From Paracoccaceae bacterium (lineage in GTDB: Bacteria; Pseudomonadota; Alphaproteobacteria; Rhodobacterales; Rhodobacteraceae), in contig JACVZW010000075.1 in NCBI GenBank assembly GCA_014654775.1, positions 145,249 to 209,248 on the forward strand: DNA of 64,000 nucleotides, read 5' to 3'. How positions within the stretch are numbered: position 1 is the stretch's first letter; every line of letters starts with the position of its first letter. The translations under genes were made by a program, and so were the position numbers. The notes under the pieces are model-generated. The model worked only from the letters and a program-made list of their open reading frames with translations, was not told the DNA's origin and did no database searches. Positions 57,911 through 64,000 of this stretch are shown here, piece by piece.

Positions 57911-58014
57911 CTGATCCTTCCGGGTGGCCCTGCGGGCCTTGGCCGCTATTCTAGCGAGGGGGCGCGGCGGTGCAAATGCAGGCGCGGACACGGGTTGAGC
58001 AAAAGGCGTAAAGA

Positions 58015-59076
58015 ATGCGTGACGGAGATGCGAGCGGTTTGTCCAATGTGCTGCTGGATTGGTACGACCGTCACGCGCGGGTGATGCCGTGGCGGGTGCC
58101 GCCGGAGGAAAAGAAGGCAGGCGTCAAGCCTGACCCTTACCGGGTCTGGCTGTCGGAGGTGATGTTGCAACAGACGACAGTTGCGGCGGTGCGAGAGTAT
58201 TTCCGCCGGTTCGTCGACCGCTGGCCGACCGTGGCCGATCTGGCGGCGGCACAGGATGCCGATGTGATGGGGGAATGGGCGGGTCTTGGCTATTACGCCC
58301 GGGCGCGGAACCTGCTGGCCTGCGCCCGTGCCGTGGTGCGGGATCACGGAGGGGTGTTCCCGGCTACCCGCGAGGGGCTGCTGACGCTGCCGGGGATCGG
58401 ACCCTATACCGCGTCGGCCATCGCCGCCATCGCGCATGACGAGGCCGCGACGGTGGTGGATGGCAATGTGGAGCGGGTGATGGCGCGGCTCTGGTTGGTG
58501 GAAGAGCCGCTTCCCGGGGCAAAAGCGGCACTAACACGGCTGGCGGAGGGTCTGACACCCGCCATGCGCCCCGGGGATTATGCGCAGGCGGTGATGGATC
58601 TGGGGGCCACGATTTGCACCCCGCGCAACCCGGCCTGCGGCATCTGCCCGTGGCGGGAGCCGTGCCGCGCGCGCGCCGAGGGCGTGCAGGCCACGTTGCC
58701 GCGAAAGGTGGAGAAGGCCGCGAAACCGGTGCGGCAGGGCGTGATCTGGATCGCGCGGCGGGTGGATGGGGCGTGGCTGGTGGAACGGCGGGCGGAACGG
58801 GGGCTGCTGGGTGGGATGCTGGGCTTTCCGGGATCGGATTGGGATGGCGGCGGCGGGGCGGAACCCGTGGCGGCGGATTGGCAGGAGGTGGGCGAGGTGC
58901 GCCACACCTTCACGCATTTCCACCTGATCCTGCGCTGCCGGATCGCGCGTGTCGAAATGGAGGCGGAACCGCAGCGCGGGACCTTTCTTCCCAAGACCGA
59001 GCTTCGGCCTTCGGACCTGCCTACAGTGATGCGCAAGGTCTTTGACCTTACGGAAGGCGTCTTTTCGCCGTCTTGA
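58015..59076 (+). CDS. mutY: adenine DNA glycosylase MutY
   Basis: MutY removes adenine opposite 8-oxoguanine. The 353-residue protein has LSEVMLQQTTVAAV with catalytic Glu, the helix-hairpin-helix LLTLPGIGPYTASAIAAIA with catalytic Asp region VVDGNVERVMAR, the iron-sulfur ligands in CTPRNPACGICPWREPC (CX6CX2CX5C) and a NUDIX-like C-domain (LGGMLGFPGS). It is standard for the family. Confidence 0.96.
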   Translation: MRDGDASGLSNVLLDWYDRHARVMPWRVPPEEKKAGVKPDPYRVWLSEVMLQQTTVAAVREYFRRFVDRWPTVADLAAAQDADVMGEWAGLGYYARARNLLACARAVVRDHGGVFPATREGLLTLPGIGPYTASAIAAIAHDEAATVVDGNVERVMARLWLVEEPLPGAKAALTRLAEGLTPAMRPGDYAQAVMDLGATICTPRNPACGICPWREPCRARAEGVQATLPRKVEKAAKPVRQGVIWIARRVDGAWLVERRAERGLLGGMLGFPGSDWDGGGGAEPVAADWQEVGEVRHTFTHFHLILRCRIARVEMEAEPQRGTFLPKTELRPSDLPTVMRKVFDLTEGVFSPS

Positions 59077-59132
59077 GTGGTGCCCGGGGACGGGTATCAT
59101 CCCGTCCTGTCCCTGTAATCGGTTGTTCGCCC

Positions 59133-60269
59133 ATGATCCCTGCCGTCGACATCGCCAAGCCTGCCCATGCCCTGCCTTTCTGGATGTCGCTGACGCTTGT
59201 GCCGATTGCGGTGCTGGCGGCGCTTTGGGGCGGATGGGCGATCCTGCTTTTGCCTGCGTCGACGTGGTGGCTGTTCACGCTGCTGGATCAGTTGACCGGG
59301 AAGGAGGAGGAGAATCCCGATCCGACGACGCCGGAGGCATCGCTGGGATGGTATCGGCGGATCACAGTGATCTGGTTTCCTATCCAGTTCGCGCTGCTGG
59401 TGTGGATGCTGTGGTATGTGCCCGGGGCGGCGCATCTGGGGCCGTGGGAAAAGGTCGGCGTCTTCTTCGGGATGGGTGTGGTGGCAGGAACCATCGGCAT
59501 CAACTACGCGCATGAGTTGATGCATCAGAAGTCGAAGCTGGAGCGGTGGTTGGCCGATCTTCTGCTGGCCTCGGTCCTGTACAGCCATTTCCGATCAGAA
59601 CATCTGCGGGTGCATCATATCTGGGTGGGCACTCCGCGCGATCCGGTGACGGCGCGGTACAACGAGGGGTTCCATCGGTTCTTTCCGCGCGTTCTGGTGC
59701 AGTGCCGCCGGTCGGCCTGGGCGGCGGAGGTTGGGATGCTGGCGCGCAGGGGTCTGCCGTGGTGGAACCGGGCCAACCCCTATTGGCGGTATTGGGCGCT
59801 GCAGGGGGCGATGGTGGTGCTGGCGCTGGTCTTGGGCGGCTGGGTCGGGCTGGGCCTGTTCGCGGTGCAGGCCTTTGTGGCGGTGTGGCAGCTGGAACTG
59901 GTGAATTACATCGAGCATTACGGGCTGACTCGGCGGCATCTTGGCGAGGGGCGGTATGAGCATGTGCTGCCGCGCCATTCGTGGAATGCGACCTACAAGG
60001 CATCGAACTGGCTGCTGATCAATTTGCAGCGCCATTCGGACCATCATTACAAGCCGGATCGGCGGTTCCCGCTGCTGCAGACCTATGGCGATGACGAGGC
60101 GCCGCAATTGCCGCTGGGCTATCCGGTGATGACGATTGCGGCGATGATCCCGCCTTTGTGGAAGCGGATCATGAACCCGCGCGTGAAGGCGTGGCGGAAG
60201 CGGTTCTATCCGGACGTGACGGATTGGAAGCCTTACAACAAGGGGCTTACGCCTTTACCGGCGCAATAG
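59133..60269 (+). CDS. alkane 1-monooxygenase-like membrane di-iron enzyme
   Basis: This 378-residue protein belongs to the AlkB branch of the membrane fatty-acid-desaturase/hydroxylase superfamily. It has about six membrane helices and the histidine clusters NYAHELMHQKS, SEHLRVHHI, NYIEHYGLTRR and LQRHSDHHY, which bind the di-iron centre. It would hydroxylate alkanes or similar terminal methyl groups with a rubredoxin partner, none of which is seen here. It has no regulator beside it and sits between mutY and ccrM, a housekeeping context. I chose ATG 59133 because the preceding frame from 59073 is leader. Confidence 0.88.
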   Translation: MIPAVDIAKPAHALPFWMSLTLVPIAVLAALWGGWAILLLPASTWWLFTLLDQLTGKEEENPDPTTPEASLGWYRRITVIWFPIQFALLVWMLWYVPGAAHLGPWEKVGVFFGMGVVAGTIGINYAHELMHQKSKLERWLADLLLASVLYSHFRSEHLRVHHIWVGTPRDPVTARYNEGFHRFFPRVLVQCRRSAWAAEVGMLARRGLPWWNRANPYWRYWALQGAMVVLALVLGGWVGLGLFAVQAFVAVWQLELVNYIEHYGLTRRHLGEGRYEHVLPRHSWNATYKASNWLLINLQRHSDHHYKPDRRFPLLQTYGDDEAPQLPLGYPVMTIAAMIPPLWKRIMNPRVKAWRKRFYPDVTDWKPYNKGLTPLPAQ

Positions 60270-60274
60270 GCGGA

Positions 60275-60310
60275 GGGGAAAAGACCCCGCCACGGACAAG
60301 CGTGGCGGGG
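60275..60310 (-). terminator. intrinsic terminator of ccrM
   Basis: CCCCGCCACG (60285-60294) and CGTGGCGGGG (60301-60310) form a 10-bp stem with a 6-base loop; on the minus strand it is followed by TCTTTTCCCC. It should end ccrM and could affect the convergent alkane-monooxygenase transcript. Confidence 0.75.
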
Positions 60311-60364
60311 CAGTGGCGCCGCGGGCGGACCACGGCGCAGGCGTAACTGTTGCGGGGGGTCAGG

Positions 60365-61576
<1,212 letters not shown>

Positions 61577-61578
<2 letters not shown>

Positions 61579-62218
61579 AAGGGGTTATAGAATGTTCTTG
61601 ATACAAGATGTTGTGGACGGGCTTGAAGGAACGCCTATGGTGTGGGGTTATTCCAAAATCTAGAAGCGCCCGAAGATGGGCGGGAGTCGGGTAACCAGCG
61701 TTAACATCCCAGCCGTAGCCGGGGAATTGTTGCGCCAAATCCACCATGATCCGGTCACGTGTGACCTTTGCCACGATGGATGCGGCTGCGATGGAGAGAG
61801 AGCGGGCATCGCCTTTCACCACTGCTTCGGCACTGCAACCGATGCCTTTCGGGATCATGTTGCCGTCGATGAGAGCATGGTCGGGAAAGGTTGCCAGACC
61901 CTTTACGGCCCGTTCCATGGCCAGATGGCTGGCGCGGAGGATGTTGAGTTCGTCGATCTCGGCCACGCTGGCATGGGCGATGGAGACATCGGCGCTGGCC
62001 ATGATGAGGGTGAAGAGGGCGTTCCGCCGCGCCTCGGTCAGCGCTTTTGAATCGTTCAGACCGTCGGGAATGCGGGCGGGATCTAGGCGGACGGCGGCGG
62101 CGGTGACGGGGCCGGCGAGGGGGCCGCGGCCAACCTCATCCACGCCGACAACGGAAGCGTGGCCACGGGCGATGGCGGCGGATTCAAAGCAGAAATCGGG
62201 GCGGGGTTTGGGTGGCAT
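61577..62218 (-). CDS. rnhB: ribonuclease HII
   Basis: RNase HII removes ribonucleotides from DNA. The 213-residue protein has [21 protein letters not shown] with catalytic Asp and Glu, [25 protein letters not shown] and [15 protein letters not shown]. Its stop falls inside the ccrM promoter region. The start at 62218 fits the family length. Confidence 0.95.
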
Positions 62219-62304
62219 CCTTGGGAGGTAGCGGATGCGGGCCGATGGGGGAAGGGTGGAAAAGGCTGGGGGTGGGGGCTGCTCACCCCCCCACCCCCGA
62301 AGGT

Positions 62305-62336
62305 GGGCGCGGGTCCGGCAAGGATGACCCGCGCCC
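62305..62336 (-). terminator. GC-rich hairpin downstream of the Cys-rich hypothetical gene
   Basis: GGGCGCGGGTC (62305-62315) pairs perfectly with GACCCGCGCCC (62326-62336) around 10 bases, 17 bp after the stop of the gene at 62354. A T tract is absent. A nearby C/G-rich run (62266-62300) has its own GGGTGGGGG/CCCCC pairing. Confidence 0.4.
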
Positions 62337-62353
62337 GTATGGCCGCCCGGAGG

Positions 62354-62878
62354 TCAGTACCGGGCGCCTTCCACCCGGAAGCCCGCTTCGCGCAGGCATT
62401 GATCCGAGTAGATGCGATCACGCTGTCCATAGATACGCGCGGTGCGGGCGCAGTATTCCGGCAGGCGGAAGTTAAAGCCCTGCTGGCGCAGGCAGTTTTC
62501 GCCATAGACGGTGGCGGTGCCTGCATTGCCGCTGATTTCAATCGCGCAGACGGACGGCACGCGGGGATGGCGCACGGGATGGGGTTTGTAGACGGGGGGC
62601 GGGTTCTGCGGCGCGTAATGCTGCTGCTGCCCACGGTTGCGGTTCGTCTGACTGGCGATGATGCCGACGATGGCCAGCGCGGCCAGTGCCTTGGCGAGGT
62701 CGTCATTGTCGGCGCGGGCCGGGACGGAGGTCCCTGCGAGGAGGCCCAATGCAGTGGCGGCGGCGGCGACGATGACGACAAGGCGGCGGCTGATGCTGCG
62801 GCTGTCTTGCCCGCTGGGGCGGGGCATGCTGGCGCTGATATGGACGGTTTCGGCGAGGGTTTCCGAGTGGGTCATCAT
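62354..62878 (-). CDS. hypothetical exported Cys-containing protein
   Basis: The 174-residue product has an N-terminal region with a hydrophobic stretch VVIVAAAATALGLLAG (about residues 34-49), read as a late signal peptide, a Gln/His/Pro-rich low-complexity linker, and a C-terminal domain with four or five Cys (VCAIEIS, ENCLRQQG, EYCART, DQCLREAGF), probably disulfide-bonded in the periplasm. GGAGGC sits 5 bp before ATG 62878. I recognise the pattern from other Rhodobacteraceae but know no function. Confidence 0.72.
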   Translation of the reverse strand: MMTHSETLAETVHISASMPRPSGQDSRSISRRLVVIVAAAATALGLLAGTSVPARADNDDLAKALAALAIVGIIASQTNRNRGQQQHYAPQNPPPVYKPHPVRHPRVPSVCAIEISGNAGTATVYGENCLRQQGFNFRLPEYCARTARIYGQRDRIYSDQCLREAGFRVEGARY

Positions 62879-63076
62879 TGCCTCCGGCTGAGGTTGGGCG
62901 GATCGCGGTGAGGCGGCGATCCCGGATGAGCCAAGGCTGGGATGGGTGGGGCCGGACAGGCAATAACGCCGGATTGATATGGGATAGCGGCGGCATAAAC
63001 CCCTTCCCGTGGGCTATGTCATTGCCTAGCGGGCGGGCTGCGGGCAGAGTGCCGGGCAATAACGGAGGTCGATCCG

Positions 63077-63367
63077 ATGATGCGCCTTTTCCTTGCCGTG
63101 GCGGTGATGCTGGCCCTTGGGCAGCAGGCTTCTGCCGAATGCTATGCCGATTACAAGGCAAAGCAGGACGATCCCTTGCGCCTGCATTATGGGGTGGCGC
63201 AGGTCAGTGACGGGGCCTGCGGCGCGGGGCCCGGTGCGGCCGAAGGAGAGCTTGCCGCGCGTCTGGCGGCGGGGGGATGGACCCTTCTGAACGTGCTGTC
63301 GGTGTTCGGCCCCGAGGGGCTTGGGGAAAGGAAATCGAGTGCAGGAGAATACTTCCTCCGCTTCTGA
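63077..63367 (+). CDS. hypothetical secreted small protein
   Basis: The 96-residue product starts with a signal peptide (MMRLFLAVAVMLALGQQASA) and continues ECYADYKAKQDDPLRLHYGVAQ, with two Cys that could pair. GGAGG lies 8 bp before ATG 63077. The last 29 bases overlap the start of the membrane protein at 63339, so the two are probably coupled. No function is known to me. Confidence 0.72.
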   Translation: MMRLFLAVAVMLALGQQASAECYADYKAKQDDPLRLHYGVAQVSDGACGAGPGAAEGELAARLAAGGWTLLNVLSVFGPEGLGERKSSAGEYFLRF

Positions 63368-64000
63368 GAGCCTGAAGGCGGGGAACCGCGTCGTTGCCGG
63401 GGGGATCGTGGCGATCGTCCTGATCCTGCTGGGCGCGGCGGTGTTCTTGTTCCTGAACCTGCCGGATGCCAATGCTTTCAACGCCAAGGTGGAGCGGCTG
63501 TTCGTCGAGAATGACGATCTGACCAGTTTCGCGGACATCAAGCTGTTGGAAATCCTTGCCCAATCGGGGACGGCCTTTTCCGAGGTGCTGGCCAGCTATC
63601 GGATGGTGATCTTTGTTCTGCTGGTGTTTTCCACCGCACTGCTGTTGGCGGCGCTGGTGTTTCTGGTGACGATCATCGCGCTGAACCGGCGCATTTCGGC
63701 GATCCAGCGGTCGGGGATACAGGTGGCGAGCCTGTTGATCAGCCGCGAGGGACGGGCCGTCTATATCAACGATATGGAGTTCCAGTTGACCGAAGCGGCG
63801 CTGGAAACGATGGCGGTTCTGGCCGAGGCGCGGATGGATGACGAGGTGCTGACCGGCGCGCAGATCGAGGCCGTGATTTCCGGGCGGAACGAGGCGGATT
63901 GCGACGAGGCGGCGGGGGCGACGCGGGTGAAGCGGTTGCGGGATGCGCTGGGCAATCAGTTGGTGAGCGAATTGCTGGTGAAGACCATTGCGCGGCGGGG
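63339..64000 (+). CDS. membrane protein with C-terminal winged-helix-like domain (3' end outside window)
   Basis: GTG 63339 follows AGGA by 6 bp, and the frame stays open to the window end (220 codons). A short basic N-terminus is followed by a membrane helix (about 18-41), a 48-residue loop, a second helix (about 89-115) ending NRRIS, and a C-terminal domain. From residue 136 the pattern GRAVYINDMEFQLTEAALETM, then VLTGAQIEAVI, VKRLRDALG and VKTIARRG follows the OmpR/PhoB DNA-binding fold. Positive-inside arrangement would place that domain in the cytoplasm and the loop in the periplasm. If right, this is a membrane-tethered regulator with inverted domain order relative to ToxR. The gene is cut, so the end is unseen. 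Confidence 0.55.
   Translation, partial: MQENTSSASESLKAGNRVVAGGIVAIVLILLGAAVFLFLNLPDANAFNAKVERLFVENDDLTSFADIKLLEILAQSGTAFSEVLASYRMVIFVLLVFSTALLLAALVFLVTIIALNRRISAIQRSGIQVASLLISREGRAVYINDMEFQLTEAALETMAVLAEARMDDEVLTGAQIEAVISGRNEADCDEAAGATRVKRLRDALGNQLVSELLVKTIARR

Noticed and set aside
62258..62300. G/C run as a G-quadruplex regulatory element
   Set aside because: The tract is mixed with C runs that would favour an ordinary hairpin; nothing ties it to a promoter.

Overview
This is high-GC, gene-dense chromosomal DNA from an alphaproteobacterium, almost certainly a member of the Rhodobacteraceae (Rhodobacter/Gemmobacter-like). The evidence is the RegB/SenC/RegA/HvrA redox-control cluster next to ahcY, a TakP-type 2-oxoacid TRAP system, a Mic60 homologue between hemD and hemY, CcrM with its GANTC-rich promoter, and the hemJ-rho-mnmE-mnmG-rsmG-parA-parB block. 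I see no mobile elements, prophage, CRISPR array, rRNA or tRNA. This is core chromosome close to the replication origin.

Layout. 1-4.3 kb: an edge-truncated response regulator, then TRAP permease genes (dctQ, dctM) convergent with a takP-like binding-protein gene across a shared bidirectional terminator. 4.4-7.9 kb (minus): hemD, mic60, hemY. 7.9-10.7 kb (plus): tsaD, gpsA, a YciI-like gene and an EVE-domain gene, then a gene-free stretch containing several hairpins. 11-17.8 kb: DUF2853, ahcY, an HD phosphohydrolase, an unlisted 49-codon ORF, a LysR regulator, hvrA, regA and senC, with regB divergent. 18-31 kb (plus): a DivL-like PAS protein, tsaE, amgK, murU, addB, addA and trxA joined mostly by 4-bp overlaps, then hslV, hslU and a lipoprotein hydrolase. 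31-37.4 kb: smr, mltA and a Tim44-domain gene (minus), fxsA and secB (plus), then dnaQ, coaE, aroE and maf (minus).

37.37-37.78 kb: a 412-bp gene-free segment with clustered DnaA-box-like motifs, an AT-rich block and GANTC sites, the best candidate for oriC. 37.8-45.1 kb (plus): hemJ, rho, mnmE, mnmG, rsmG, parA, parB, with two perfect 16-bp parS palindromes inside the first codons of mnmG and rsmG. 45.1-48.3 kb (minus): DUF454, hemW, ridA-like, rdgB and rph, divergent from hrcA-grpE. 50-52.6 kb: a DEAD-box helicase with a 289-residue disordered basic tail. 53-55.6 kb: DUF4170, waaA and lpxK for lipid A/Kdo. 55.6-58 kb (minus): a CoA-transferase, a DsbA-like protein and DciA. 58-60.3 kb: mutY and an alkane-monooxygenase-like gene. 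60.3-62.2 kb (minus): ccrM and rnhB. The right edge carries two small exported hypotheticals and an edge-truncated membrane protein that appears to end in an OmpR/PhoB-type winged helix.

The themes are replication and segregation (oriC, parABS, dciA, ccrM, dnaQ, rnhB), genome repair (addAB, mutY, rdgB), redox and tetrapyrrole control (regBA, senC, hvrA, hemD, hemJ, hemW), envelope maintenance (amgK/murU, mltA, waaA, lpxK, mic60) and proteostasis (hslUV, hrcA, grpE, secB). The least explained items are the membrane-tethered winged-helix protein (63339-64000), the 49-codon ORF (13616-13765), the hairpin-rich gap (10677-10988), the low-complexity tail on DctM and the truncated DivL-like protein.
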